NCBI GenBank assembly: GCA_026929865.2
Contig: CM049402.1
Location: 26,295,001 to 26,359,000, forward strand
Length of the DNA stretch: 64,000 nucleotides
Source: Hyperoplus lanceolatus
Lineage: Eukaryota > Chordata > Actinopteri > Uranoscopiformes > Ammodytidae
Direction: 5' to 3'
In this document: positions 12,092 through 29,203 of the stretch, piece by piece
Position numbering within the stretch: position 1 is the first letter of the stretch
Layout: each line of letters begins with the position of its first letter
Program-made: the position numbers and the translations under genes
Notes under the pieces: model-generated
Databases searched by the model: none
What the model saw: only the letters and a program-made list of their open reading frames with translations
What the model was told of the DNA's origin: nothing

Positions 12092-13361
12092 AGGCCTGTT
12101 TCAGGTAGATGGTTTTGAGACAACCCAGAGTTTGTTCGCTCTGAGTTAGTGGAAACGCTGGGTTTTACGTTTCAGGTAGCAGGTTCAGCGCAACCAGGAG
12201 TCAGTTACTGCAGCAACATACGTCATGGGTCTAACCTGCTCGGTAGGTGGTTAGACCTACCCTGAGTTTGTTTTCACTTTACGCTGCAGCTCCGACTGAA
12301 GAAAGAGTGTCACTGTCACACGCGTCCCTGTACAGTTTGAATCAAAATCACTCCATAGAAATCTCCATCGGGATGTTTTTATCATTTCTGACCAATCATT
12401 CATCTGATCAGTAGCCTTGTTCTCAGCCCTCGGTCCGTTCATATAGGCGGCCACTTTACACATCGTGACATGCTCTACATTCAGATTAATAAACCCATTT
12501 GTATTGTATGCTTTTTAATGTCTGTGCCACTGAACAGATTTATGTCAGGTGGATTCATGTAACGCTGCGGCTGCACGCAATCTTTACTGTTCACTTGTGC
12601 GATCCTAAAGTCACAGACGATCCTCGTTAAATAGCCTAATATGAATATAAAAATTATATAATAATATACACTGTGATCACTTGAGGAAAATGGACCTGGT
12701 AATAAATCAATCAGGCTCTTCAATGGAAACTGTCACCTAATGTGTCTGATCTTAATGTCTTTCACTCCCCATTTAAAAGAAGCGACAGTCTGTTTACTGC
12801 ACAGTATTAGGCTATAGCTTGTCAAACATATAATACAGCGAATATAAAACACTCTCAGCAATGCTGTGCGGCGCCAGCTTAATACTTTACTGCTGATATG
12901 CGTAACTTTTTAAAATAGACTATGGCTTCTCATACGGAAGCGAAATGATTCATTTGACAACAAATGTTTGCTCTGTTTTTTTCTGAACTGCAGAGGAGAT
13001 TAGATTAGAGTTATGAGACAATATCCCTGTTAATTCTTCTCCATACCATAAACTCATTCGTTAATATATCTAACTCTAGTGGGAGGAGCGGAGATTTTTT
13101 TTTCTTTTTTGAGAAGTGGAGAAGTGGGAGGATCAATCATTTGTTTTTACTGTTTACATGGTGAATCATGTTATCAGCGACTCATTGACGATGGCTTTTA
13201 CGCACGCGATCAACCCAGAGTGAACACGCTCAGAGTTGATTAACCCAACGCTGATCCACTGTTCTGAAACCGAAAACCCAGAGTTGCTCGTCAACCCTGC
13301 GCTCTGAGTTGACCAACTCAGAGCTCAGGAGTATGTTAAACCAGCTACCTGAAACAGGCCT
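12092..13361. mobile_element. Non-autonomous TIR transposon
   Basis: The left end AGGCCTGTTTCAGGTAG and right end CTACCTGAAACAGGCCT are perfect inverted repeats. CAG lies directly outside both (12089-12091 and 13362-13364), a candidate 3 bp target duplication. Subterminal AACCCAGAGTT / AACTCAGAG motifs recur near both ends (12120-12180 and 13210-13325), as expected for transposase-binding repeats. No transposase frame is visible in the 1270 bp interior. A 3 bp duplication suggests a Harbinger-type element, but CAG is not the usual TWA, so the superfamily is left open. Confidence 0.7.
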
Positions 13362-13365
13362 CAGG

Positions 13366-15259
13366 TGTGCAGTGTAGTTATCTCACTGAAAAAGATGAGC
13401 AGAGGTCAGCAGAATCCAACCCAAATGGGTGGTTGTTGCATTACTGTCATCAGCACTGTCAGAGGTAACTTCATTAACGACATTGATACGATATTTTACG
13501 ATATTTTATCCTAAAAACGTCCAATAGTCTTGTGCATTGAGGGCATTACTGCCTTGGTCTGCAATGAACCATGGAGGGAAATGGTATATTGAAGACTTAC
13601 CCTTCGTCCATTATTAGAGTGCCAGGGAGCTGGACTGCTCTAGATTTTTTTAATTGACATTTTTTACATGGCCTCAATTTTTTTTCTCCCATCTTTTCTC
13701 ATGTCTATTTGTCCCTTATCAGGCCAGCCCAGGGTGCACCACAGGCTAGCACCACCACATGCCAAATAAAGGGACCTTGTCCCCAGCACAAACTTAACCC
13801 TTAGGTGCTCTTGGGGACGTTTTTGTCCTTTCGCACTTTTTTTACGCTCTTTTTTGTGTATAACTTTGGCTGTGCTTATGTTAACTGAAATATTTTTGGC
13901 CAGGGATTTTTTTTTTTCAAATATTTTGTGAATTTCTACTCAGCAACTTTGTACCATCTATTATAAAGGCTGTACACTTTTTTGTTCCTCTCAGCTCCCT
14001 AAGGACGTTTTTGTCCCCTATTGACTCCCATTCAAAATGGCCTTTTTTCACCAATTTGATCCTGCTGTCATTACAGCATAAAATATTTTTTTCAATGATT
14101 TTATGCTTTCATCCTAGACACAAAGCATCACAATTGATCATTTTCAACACCATCAAAATTTTGAGCCATTTCCCTATATTTGGCATAGGGTTGAATTACA
14201 ACCAATTTTCCAGGTTGTCGGTCCTGCCCCCCACAGTGCAATAGAAAAAAAAAATTCAACCTAAATGGTGTGAGTGTGATGGAAGGGATGTTAGTGTGTG
14301 GTGCATATGTGTGTATTGAGAAAATATAGTGTGTGTGTTTGTGTACACACAGCCAAACTTTACAAACTCAAACGTGTATGGAAAAAATGGCCCAATTTAA
14401 ACTTTATTTTTTCACACCATAGCCATGATGACAAACACATGTAAATTTGATGATATTAGGCAATAATCTAACACTTAAGACACCAAAATTGCTTTTTTAG
14501 CCCTATCTAGCTCAATCATTTATTTTCTCCAGTTTTCTTTGAGGATCAAATATGCTCCCTACAACCATTTTTGTACTTTTTTGTAATTTGTTAGAGTTGC
14601 AGGCCTAAACATAAGAAATATGAGAAATTAATGGAAGGTGTGGATCCATATGGATACCTTAGGGTTGTGTCAGTGTGTGTGTTGTGAAATTACTGTGTGT
14701 GTATGTGTGTGTGTCTTTGTGCGCATGCATATGTGTGCAGCTGTAATGTGCAATTTGTGGGTTTTCAGGTGGCTGCAGGTTTACTTTGTTACTTTGTTGA
14801 CATCATCAAAGAAACTGGAATTAAAAGGTCAAAAGCAACTAACAATGAATTAATATTTGATATGTATGTAAAGAGGTCAAGTGGGATAAAAGGTTTTTTA
14901 AAAAAAAGTAGAAAAAATATTACTGTATAATGTGTTTAGGGAGGTCATGAGAGGGAGTATTTATTTGCATCTGTGACTGCACAAATACTAAACATGTGTA
15001 TCAAAAGCAGTTTTATTGCAAATCATTAACATATCCTAGAGTCTAATTATCCCACTCAAAAAAATCCACTTTGCATCTATTATATGAGAAATTTTTCAAT
15101 TATTGTGTTTTTTTTTTTATAAAAATGGCTCACGTCATCACATACGCATGCATGTAAAGGGTTAAAAGCAATTACAAATGAATGAATATTTGATATGTAT
15201 GTGATGATGTCAAGTGGGATAAAAGGTTTTTAAAAAAAAAGTAGAAAAAAATATTAATG
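13366..15259. other. Noncoding AT-rich repeat-like region
   Basis: TTAACCCTT at 13794 and AAGGGTTAA at 15157-15165 could be the ends of an old piggyBac-like element, but the matching part is only about 9 bp. Within it GGACGTTTTTGTCC-type phrases recur (13814, 14003). A segment at 14826-14932 is repeated imperfectly at 15163-15259, and the second copy is where the next element inserted. No coding frame of substance. Confidence 0.45.
14826..14940. repeat. Direct repeat, copy 1 (empty site)
   Basis: The stretch around ATGAATTAATATTTGATATG and GTCAAGTGGGATAAAAGG is repeated at 15163-15259 and continues past the element at 16367. Copy 1 reads ATTACTG-TATAATG where copy 2 has ATTAATG-TA, the inserted element, then TA-TAATG. 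It therefore acts as an internal pre-insertion reference. Confidence 0.65.
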
Positions 15260-15453
15260 TAGGGGAAGGTGGGGTGATTTGTGCAACTTTTTACTCAAAG
15301 TGATTTTAAAGTGAGGCCTTGACAGTTATGTCTCCAACTCAAATATGTACATATATTTCAGGATGTTGTGCATCCCTGGCAATAAAAACTTTGGATCTGG
15401 AATAAACTGTTTAAGAAATATAGCTTTCGGAAAAAAGTTGTCTTGCGCACAAA

Positions 15454-15642
15454 TCACCCCACGAGTGGGGTGATTTGTGCGCATTGTGTCACAATGACAA
15501 AGTCACCATCATCATCTTTCTGGCCATCTGAACTCTCATCAGTGGTGTCGTTAAGTGGAATTGAGATGTCACTCTCTCCTGAGCTACTGTAGACTATCAC
15601 TTTCTTTTGGTGACCAGCGTATACAGCCAGCCACTGGCACAA
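15454..15642 (-). pseudogene. Acidic frame, possible transposase C-terminal relic
   Basis: A 62-codon frame with the acidic stretch SSGESDISIPLNDTTDESSD and then DDDGDFVIV. An acidic linker followed by a G-D-F-V-type beta strand is seen at the C-terminus of several fish pogo/Tigger-like transposases, which would suit its place in a TA-flanked element. The similarity is only by eye. The frame starts and ends inside the element and has no catalytic part. Confidence 0.35.
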
Positions 15643-15649
15643 CTCTCAG

Positions 15650-15980
15650 AAATGTACTTTGCACTAGTTGCTCTGTGCTTGTGGAACCAACTGCCACCTG
15701 ACAAATGTGATTCCCCCTACATTTCTGCCTTTAAATCAAGGCTCAAAACCCATATGTACACCCTGGTGTTTCCTCCCCCATTAACCTCTGCACTACTTAC
15801 TTACCTCTGCACTACTATCTGTGTTTATGTGGATGTATGGGCTTTACGTCTTTTATTTTGGTTATTGTTATTTTACCTTCATTGTTTACCTACTGAATGC
15901 ACTATGTACAGCACTTTGGACAGTGCAAACTGTCATAAATGTGCTTTTATAAATACATTTTACTTACTTACTTACTTATA
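15650..15980 (+). mobile_element. LINE 3-prime fragment with degenerate ORF2 tail
   Basis: The translation contains LWNQLPP followed by FKSRLKTHMYT. That is the characteristic last piece of the reverse-transcriptase polyprotein of L2/Rex-type LINEs (a W-N-x-L-P-P block, then F-K-x-x-L-K-T-H). Downstream comes a short 3-prime UTR with CACTTTGGACAG and a tandem ACTT tail (15959-15978). Only the last 60 or so codons survive, so it is dead on arrival. It sits inside the pogo-like element and is therefore younger than it. Confidence 0.65.
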
Positions 15981-16373
15981 ACTCACCCAGGCCCTTGCCA
16001 CAAATCACCCCATCCCCAGAATTTTGGATAATAGGCATGATGCAGCAATTTAGGGTTGACATTGTGCTAACTATATAGACTCAAAGTGTAGCATACCAAA
16101 GCACTAAAACATGTGTCAAATGTTTTCAAACGTGTCTATAATTGTTCAGCCATAATCAAAAATTGATCATGGAAATTTTACTTTGAAAGGAAAAACATTT
16201 TTTGAGCTTAAATGTGTTATATCTTATTCCTTGTGTCTCCCTTCTTTACAGGATGAGTAAATGGATGGCTCTTCTTAAATATGTGGTCACATTTCCAATT
16301 TCTTCCACGGTTTTCTAGAAAAAGGGGTTTTGCAACTTCAAAATGCACAAATCACCCTACCTTCCCTATAATG

Positions 16374-17991
16374 TTTTTATGGAGTTTATAGGGAGAGGAG
16401 TTGTTGTCCTAAGGTAAAAGGGTAGTAAAGAAGGATCAAGGGTTAATACATAATATTAAAGAATAAGGAATAAGGGAGAAGAACAGAGGAACCTAGCAAC
16501 AGTATCTTTATTAAGTTGAAAGAGCAGGAAGTTACCAAAGAAAAACATGATGTGTGAGCCGTGAATTCAACAGCAGTATTACAATCTATTTCCAAGCTGT
16601 TGCAAAATGTCAGATGCAGATGATGGCAAAAAGGTGATGATAAGTATACTGGTATACGTAGGATGTTAACTGAAACTATTAAATCAATACTTACTTTACA
16701 TTAGTTATCATTTAGCTGTTGCTTTTACACAAATCAACTTCCAATAAGTGCATTCAACCATGAATGTTCAAACGCAGAAAAGCAAGAAGCATTGAAGTTT
16801 ATTTGCTTTGAATAAGCCAAACTACAACGTGCTACATGTAAGTGCTAAATAAAAGTGCAAAATGTAACATCCCCCCACCTGTGCTCACTTCGCTCCTCAG
16901 TCGCTCTAGCCTGCCCATGTGATCACCTCATGCATCACATTCACTCATTGTATTGTGTTGCTTGACAACTGCTTTGTTAGTTTGGTCAGTTTGTTTTTTG
17001 TGTTAGTCATTGCATTCATCCTGTTCCCAATGTCCCTTTGTGTGTCCCTGCCAATAAGCTTCCATGTATATGAAATCATTTAGTTCAGCCTGCTGCCTTA
17101 TGTGTCTGCGTCACAGTTCACTCCTTGACCCTGCATTTGACTCATCGCTGTCATCACTATACTGAAGTATGAGTTGGGTAATGAATCAAACATAGCATTC
17201 GTAAAGGCATATCATGTAATATTGAACAGGGAAAGTAATATTTGATACAAAGTTGTGTCTTTAATGTTTAAAAGTAACAGTTGATTATCTTTTTTTAATT
17301 GAGTCAGGCCTAACACTAACGATTTAACAGCAGATGTCACTTTATTGGCGAGGGAAAATTACTCAGGGACAGGACCGAGTTTTATTTTACATTCTACATA
17401 CAGCTTCAGAGACAAGACAAATCATTTGAGTCAAGATGCCCATACTCGCTATTTGTTGCATAGACAATATCACCCTGCAAAAAAAACAGGAAAAAAACAG
17501 GCTTGAATTGGGCTTATTAGCTTTGCAGAATTAAAAGTTCTTACAAGCAACATCTGTTTCCCCAGTTTTACCTGAGGGTCTGACTGTTTCAGGAAACACA
17601 ATTACTTTTATCCCATAATTAACATGAGATTCTCATGGAATATTAACTACCTCTGCAAGTTCAGCAGACCTCATTAAGAATGAGTTGTTATGCAGTCTCA
17701 CTCAGCTTCGAGCCTAACTGATGATATCAGTGTCGCTAACACTATGTTCATTTACTTATCTGTGATGCTGCTGGAATTGCCAGTAAATTGTGAATACCAC
17801 CTTTTGAATAAATATAATAGTTACAATGCAACTGTTACCCCCCATCATGGTTTGATTGCATATCTAAGTCAAAGTAAGTTATACATTATCAGTACAGGCC
17901 CAAAGTAAAAACATGGCATTGGAAGCTTGTGCAAAACACAATACCAAAGATTGATCCTGTAGTTGGGTACTTTGCGGCACATTCATACTTA

Positions 17992-18028
<37 letters not shown>

Positions 18029-19406
18029 TTATCAGAATAAACCCTTGTTGATCTAACAGTGGCTCTTAAAATAATACTTTTACCACTTGCAGTGGAGAAT
18101 CCTGATGTACTATCCTTCATCTTAAATAAAACAAGCTGATTGCTCCATGTTTGATCCACACTCTATTGCACATGTGTAGTATGTTGTCTGCGTGTAACTG
18201 AGACTCACCTGTGTTCCTGACAACAGGGCAGGTCACCCAGGTCAGAGTTTACAGTCCAGACATGGGATCTATGGGCTTCCCAGGGCTGTATATCCACTCT
18301 CACACACCTCCAGTTATCTCAAAGGCCAACCGTTTAGACCCTCAGGTATCGTAAATCTCGTTCTCTGGCTCCCCGACAAGCCAGACACACGGATTACAAT
18401 TCCACATCCATCGCTCACCCTAAAGCCCTTAATTCCCTGTTACACAAAGCAGAAACAACTCTCGCTCACAAGTGCTCCAAAAAAGGCAAGGGATGGAAAA
18501 TAAGTACTTTAGAAAGTATTTTGTAAAGGAGCCAACAGCATGCACTGAATCTGCAGCCCTTTGATGAATATTAGCTGCGGCAGCTCAGCTGTACGTATCG
18601 TCCCAGTGAAATCCTACTCAAAGCTGCTGTTGATGTGCTGATTTACACTGAGTTAATTACCAGCAATTAGCTCAGCCTACACCTGCACATATGCCATGCC
18701 GACTCGCGTCACCCTTTCACTGTGATGGAGGGAACAGAGAACACTACATACAAATTATTTGTCTCATGTAGCTCCTACTTAGTCTCCAATTATAAACATA
18801 TGTAATTATCAGGAAGAATGCAACACATTTTCAAATATAGAAAGGTTACTGTAGGGGCACGTGTACTAGACAACGGATAAATATTTCACAATTTCGAGTT
18901 AAAAAATTACTAATGTTTATCTGTAATTATTATACAATAGTTGCTGGTAATCATCTCAAATTACTATAGGACAGCTGCCAATTCATATTTAGATTTGCAA
19001 TTAATATCCCTATTATGTTTTTGATTGATTGATTCATTTTCTGTTGAAGTTGTAAAACAGTGCCCTTTAAAATTTCCCAAAGTCTGGTGACACCATTAAA
19101 TGTATTGCTCTGTTGACCAGAACAAAAATGCTTTTTCAGTTTCCAATTATGTATGACAACATGAGTGGCAAATCCTCACATTTGAGAATAAAGAACAATA
19201 TTATATGTCATTATGTGTCATTTTACCAATAGTGTTGCCTAACATAGGAACATGATTATCACCAACTATTTTTATCAAAATATTCTATTTGCTCTGAATT
19301 GCTTCCAATGAGTTTGAAGCTTTTGCATGCTCAATAAACACTATTTTCACCTGTTCTATTCATGCACTGTACCTTGTGTTTTTAGGTCTGTCTCAGTCTG
19401 TCTCAG
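16374..19406. other. Single-copy noncoding DNA
   Basis: No gene seen. It includes a short CA microsatellite at 17995-18025. The stretch 18540-18720 is compositionally even and free of repeats (GCTGCGGCAGCTCAGCTG; CAATTAGCTCAGC), a candidate conserved noncoding element. 16860-17160 resembles the 3-prime part of some dispersed repeat but I could not assign it. Confidence 0.45.
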
Positions 19407-19613
19407 TTAACCCTCCTGTTATGTTCATTTGTCAGGAACAGCAATGGTGTTCCGGGTCAATTTGACCCGGGGCATGTTTAAATCTCCAAAAGATGTCCTA
19501 AACCAAAAAGAATCCTAACAAGCAGTGTGCACATGTCATTACCAACTCCATTACTAACTAGTTTATCAATATTTAGTGCAATGTGGTGTTCCTTACCTCT
19601 AACATGTAATGGT

Positions 19614-20000
19614 TCAATAAGGATAATTCACTCGTTTTTCATTAAAAAAATACATGTTCAAACTTTTTTTGTAATGTTTCACCACTTTATTACTTTTGGA
19701 ACACTTGATACAATGTGAAAAGTCTCCAGAGACATTGTGGCTTGAAATATAGCCCTGCCTGTCTCTGCATCCCACATACTGGCTGTCGATTCTTCCTTCA
19801 ACCCCAGCCAGGATGAGCAGCCCCAAATACGCATCTAAATGTGTTTTGTCCAGCTCCTTCCACTTCTCCCCAAAAACACACCTCCCTTCTAGATTAGTCA
19901 TTTCCAGAATGATTTTCTGTATTGAATCTGGCATGACCAGCTCAAAAGCTGACTTGATGTCAGTCACACGAGTCAGTTCCATCCTGGTGGGCCCTGGCAC
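19614..20000 (-). pseudogene. piggyBac transposase fragment
   Basis: A 128-codon minus-strand frame. It contains a W-K-E-L-D-K-T-H-L-D-A-Y-L-G-L-L-I-L-A-G-V stretch, the well-conserved segment near the start of the piggyBac (PGBD-type, DDE_Tnp_1_7) catalytic region. After this the frame quickly loses resemblance and ends next to the element's left terminus. The DDD catalytic core and C-terminal cysteine-rich domain of a normal transposase (about 550-600 aa) are missing. The upstream part of the gene is separated from it by the inserted element at 20009-20373. Non-functional. Confidence 0.75.
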
Positions 20001-20008
20001 TGTCTTTA

Positions 20009-20373
20009 AGGTGAAACACGAAAAATTAGAATATGCAAAAGTTAATTTATTTCAGTAATTTGACTCAAAAGGTGAAACTAATATATTATATAGACCCATT
20101 ACATGAAAGGTGAGATATTCAAAGCCTTTATGTGTTATAATTTAGATTATTATGGTTTACACAGCTTATGAAAACCCCAAATTTAAAATCTCAGAAAATT
20201 TGAATATTACTTGAAATCAATAAAAAAAGGGATTTTTAATACAGAAATATCAGCCCTCTATAAAGTATAATCATGCATGTGTACTCAGTACTTGGTTTGG
20301 GTCCATTCTGCATGACTTCTTGCCTGAATTCCAATTAATTGTCAGTGATATTCTAATTATATGAGTTTTACCT
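20009..20373. mobile_element. Small TIR element inserted inside piggyBac relic
   Basis: The ends AGGTGAAACACG...AATTAGAATAT and ATATTCTAATTA...GTTTTACCT are imperfect inverted repeats of about 26 bp. The element splits the two piggyBac transposase fragments. Phrases such as TCAGAAAATTTGAATATTAC and TTTATTTCAGTAATTTGACT have the look of a widespread fish MITE. I could not define the target duplication, so the superfamily is open. Confidence 0.55.
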
Positions 20374-20516
20374 GTATGTTTTCTGCAGACGCATATTTGG
20401 GGATGAATTTCACAATTTGTTGACATGAATGTCTTGCTTGGAGGAATAGGAATAGCAATTCCCTCATCTGGTTCAAATTCAGAATCATTAGAATCAGAAT
20501 TTAGCTCAAGATACAT
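20374..20516 (-). pseudogene. piggyBac transposase N-terminal fragment (acidic)
   Basis: A minus-strand frame starting MYLELNSDSNDSEFEPDEG, an acidic S/D/E-rich leader typical of piggyBac transposase N-termini. It is in the same orientation as the fragment at 19614-20000 and separated from it by the inserted element. The frame continues into that element and so is broken. Confidence 0.5.
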
Positions 20517-21399
20517 CCTCCTCTATTTTACTGTCATGATCAATGATGACTTCCAGAGCCTCCTGGACTGTCATCCTTTTGTTCTGCTTCTCATTTTGTA
20601 AAGGTCTGCCTGACAGAGTGGAATGTTGGTAGGACTCCCATGCAGAGAATAATGTATGTTTTGCCCCTCCCCTGTTGAGTGTCCACTGAATGTGGGTGGA
20701 GTTTTCCCAAGGGAACATAAATGGTTCCCGTCAAAAGTCGTAACACTTGCAACTGTGTTTGTGTGTGTGTGTGTGGGTGTGTGTGTGTGTGCGTGTGTGG
20801 GCATGTGTATGTGTGTGCGTGTGTGAGATGTAGGTGAAATATGTCTCACAGTTGTCAAGAAAGAAATAGTCTTACATTTCTGACACCCTTTTACCTCCAG
20901 TTTTACTGCCGGGTCAAATTGACCCGAACAGTATCTATGTGATATAAACATGCAGGGGGTGGTTGCAAATGTGTGAGATGAAATATTTTCATATTATATG
21001 TTGATTACACTAATTAAGGCAAGCAGAAGAAGTTTCATACTGAAAAAATAATTTTAACTATTTTTCCTAGATCTCCAAACTTTGAAACGAGTCAATTTGA
21101 CCCGGAACATAACAGGAGGGTTAAGTTACAATATTTGATACAAATGTTTTGTTACTGCTCCCTCTCAAGTTAAGTTCAAAGATGGTAGATAAGACAGATA
21201 GATATGTCCACAAAGTGGTCCCCCTAACATTTCTTCAAATATTTCATTATTCTTTCCATGCGACAACACTGAATAAATGACACTTTGATACAATGTCAAG
21301 TGTCAGTGTACAGCTGTATAACAGTGTAAATTTACTGTCCCCTCAAAATAACTCGACACCAGCCATTAATGTCTAAACGCGGCAACAAAAGTGAGTACA

Positions 21400-22110
21400 C
21401 CCCTAAGAAAAAATGTCCAAATTGGGCCCAAAGTGTCAATATTTTGTTTGACATCTTATTGTCTAGCACTGCCTTAACCCTCTTGGGCAGTAGTTCACTA
21501 GAGCTTCACAGGTTGCAACTGGAATCCTCTTCCACCCATTCATGACATCAAGGGCATGTAGTGTCTCATCTGTTTTAGGTCAAATTATAGGTTTAAGACT
21601 AATTTATCCATACTTTACCCTCAGTTCTTTACATGCGTTCGGAGGGGTGTTTGGGGTCGTTATCTGTTGCAGTACTGCCCTGCCTTTTGAAGGAAGGGGT
21701 TGTCTGTTAGTATGTCATACTTTAAATTCAATGAACTGTAATCCCCAGTGTCTCTGCACAACCATGACACTCCAACCACATTTGACTCTAGCAGACACTT
21801 GTCTTTGTCTCCTCACCTGGTTGCGCTCTATACTCTTACCTTGAACAAATAAATGTATTTTGTCTCATCAGCTACAAATGGTTGAGTATATGTCGTAGTC
21901 TGTTTGTCTTCAGAAACTTTTTGTGGGGTTTCTTGTGCATCATCTTTAGAATAGGTTCCTTCTGGGATGACACCATGGACATATGATGAGAGTGGGTATT
22001 CTGACACTACAGTTGACCCCCACCCCTTCAAGCTTAGCAATGTGGCAGCACTCATAGTCTATTTTCCAAGCAACTTGTGTTCATGTGACTCAACTTTAAA
22101 CTGGGCCGAG
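21400..22110 (-). pseudogene. Tc1-type transposase relic
   Basis: Read on the minus strand, the sequence follows the order of a fish Tc1 transposase: MSAATLLSLKGWG (22055), then a VADET block (in intact copies a W-S-D-E-T catalytic motif), then the region encoding the last catalytic residue, then the LVNYCPRGL-like end near 21490. Many stops and indels break it. The catalytic aspartate region is altered. Non-functional. Confidence 0.65.
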
Positions 22111-22199
22111 GGTGGTATTGAACATGTAACGACAAACCCCTAAGAGAATGGTTGTAAAAGTGAGGGTAAAGGTTATGGCTCAAGCCTTCTCCAACTAAA

Positions 22200-22345
22200 C
22201 TATTGGATCTTTGGGGCATTAAAGGAAGGTGGAGGAGCGCAAGTCTTTAATATCCACATTGTGATGTTATAAATGGGTGGAAGAGGGTTCCAGTTGAACT
22301 GTGAAGCTCTAGTGAACTACATGCAAGAGGGTTAAGGATGTAAAA
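22200..22345 (+). pseudogene. Second, inverted Tc1 transposase 3-prime end
   Basis: The plus strand carries GGAAGGTGGAGGAGCGCAAG and GAAGCTCTAGTGAACTAC, the coding end of a Tc1 transposase, in the opposite direction to the relic at 21400-22110. Frame breaks are present. It is part of the duplicated inverted arm. Confidence 0.6.
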
Positions 22346-22560
22346 TAATGGTGGAAAAATATTTAATTTGGGAATTTGTAAATTTTTTAAGGGGTGTACT
22401 CACTTTGTTGGCAGTTTAGAATTAATGGCTGTGTTCGAGTTATTTTGAGGGGAGGAAATTTTGTTATAAAGTTAATGATATTTATTTATAAAGTGTATTT
22501 ATTAGTGTTGTCATGGAAGATATAAGAAAATTGAGAAATGTGAGGGGTGTATACTGTATA

Positions 22561-28930
<6,370 letters not shown>

Positions 28931-29084
28931 AGTGTGTCCTATATTCTAGCAATCATATTCACCTGCCACACAAATAGTTATATCTACGTAGGTTTATGAT
29001 GTCTGGGGTTACCATATCTCCTCTGTCCTCATCTCCCTCTATTTTCTTTCCATTCATGAATAATCTATATGAACTCTGAGTTGA

Positions 29085-29203
29085 AGCCTGCGGGCACAAG
29101 GTCTGGCCATGTCCTTGGAGGGAAAGACAGCTTTGGCAGAAGATCTTAATGCACCCTCAGCTTTGGCTGTTTCTGCTCTGCTGGAAGACAATAGCTCCAT
29201 CAA
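29085..29203 (+). other. Exon-like open segment
   Basis: On the plus strand a frame is open from just after a TGA at 29081 to 29203. It reads AQGLAMSLEGKTALAEDLN and then APSALAVSALLEDNSSIK, with varied, non-simple codons. It is preceded by an AG and followed by AAG|GTTTGC, a weak but possible donor. The opposite strand is also open across the same bases, so strand is uncertain. I do not recognise the protein. It may be a small internal exon of a host gene whose other exons lie outside the window, or chance in a GC-richer block. Confidence 0.3.

Larger units (their letters stand above)
15262..16366 (-). mobile_element. Pogo-like deleted DNA transposon (TA target), second family member
   Basis: The ends are GGGGAAGGTGGGGTGATTTG and the inverted CAAATCACCCTACCTTCCC, with TA outside each (15260-15261, 16367-16368). 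Comparison with the paralogous empty site near 14926 confirms a simple TA duplication. The terminal pattern GGGGA-5 bases-GGGGT is shared with the element at 7124-8380, so the two belong together. Inside are a minus-strand acidic frame (15454-15642) that may be a transposase C-terminus and a LINE fragment inserted later (about 15650-15980). The rest of the transposase is absent. Confidence 0.7.
19407..21124 (-). mobile_element. piggyBac-like element, internally deleted
   Basis: It is bounded by TTAA at 19407-19410 and 21121-21124. Perfect inverted ends CCCTCCTGTTATGTTC / GAACATAACAGGAGGG lie just inside. The subterminal GTCAATTTGACCCGG palindrome occurs near both ends (about 19458 and 20912, 21091). 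TTAA targets with CCC termini are diagnostic of piggyBac. Minus-strand transposase fragments (19614-20008, 20374-20516) survive. A GT-rich microsatellite (20757-20825) and a second transposon (20009-20373) lie inside. At 1.7 kb with most of the catalytic domain gone, it can only have moved with help. Confidence 0.9.
21205..22560. mobile_element. Fold-back Tc1-like element
   Basis: The outer parts (about 21205-21540 and 22230-22560) are long inverted repeats carrying the fish Tc1 phrase CAAAAGTGAGTACACCCCT and the TTATTTTGAGGGG terminus. Both arms also contain the 3-prime end of the transposase gene pointing outward-in (GAAGCTCTAGTGAACTAC on the plus strand at 22300, its complement at 21500). 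A longer minus-strand transposase relic lies in the middle. One arm has therefore been duplicated in inverted orientation, giving a hairpin-forming, non-autonomous Tc1 derivative. Confidence 0.75.

Noticed and set aside
13794-15165. TTAACCCTT ... AAGGGTTAA as a piggyBac element
   Set aside because: Only about 9 bp of inverted match, no transposase remnant and no extended terminal repeat. Kept as a weak possibility in the region note.
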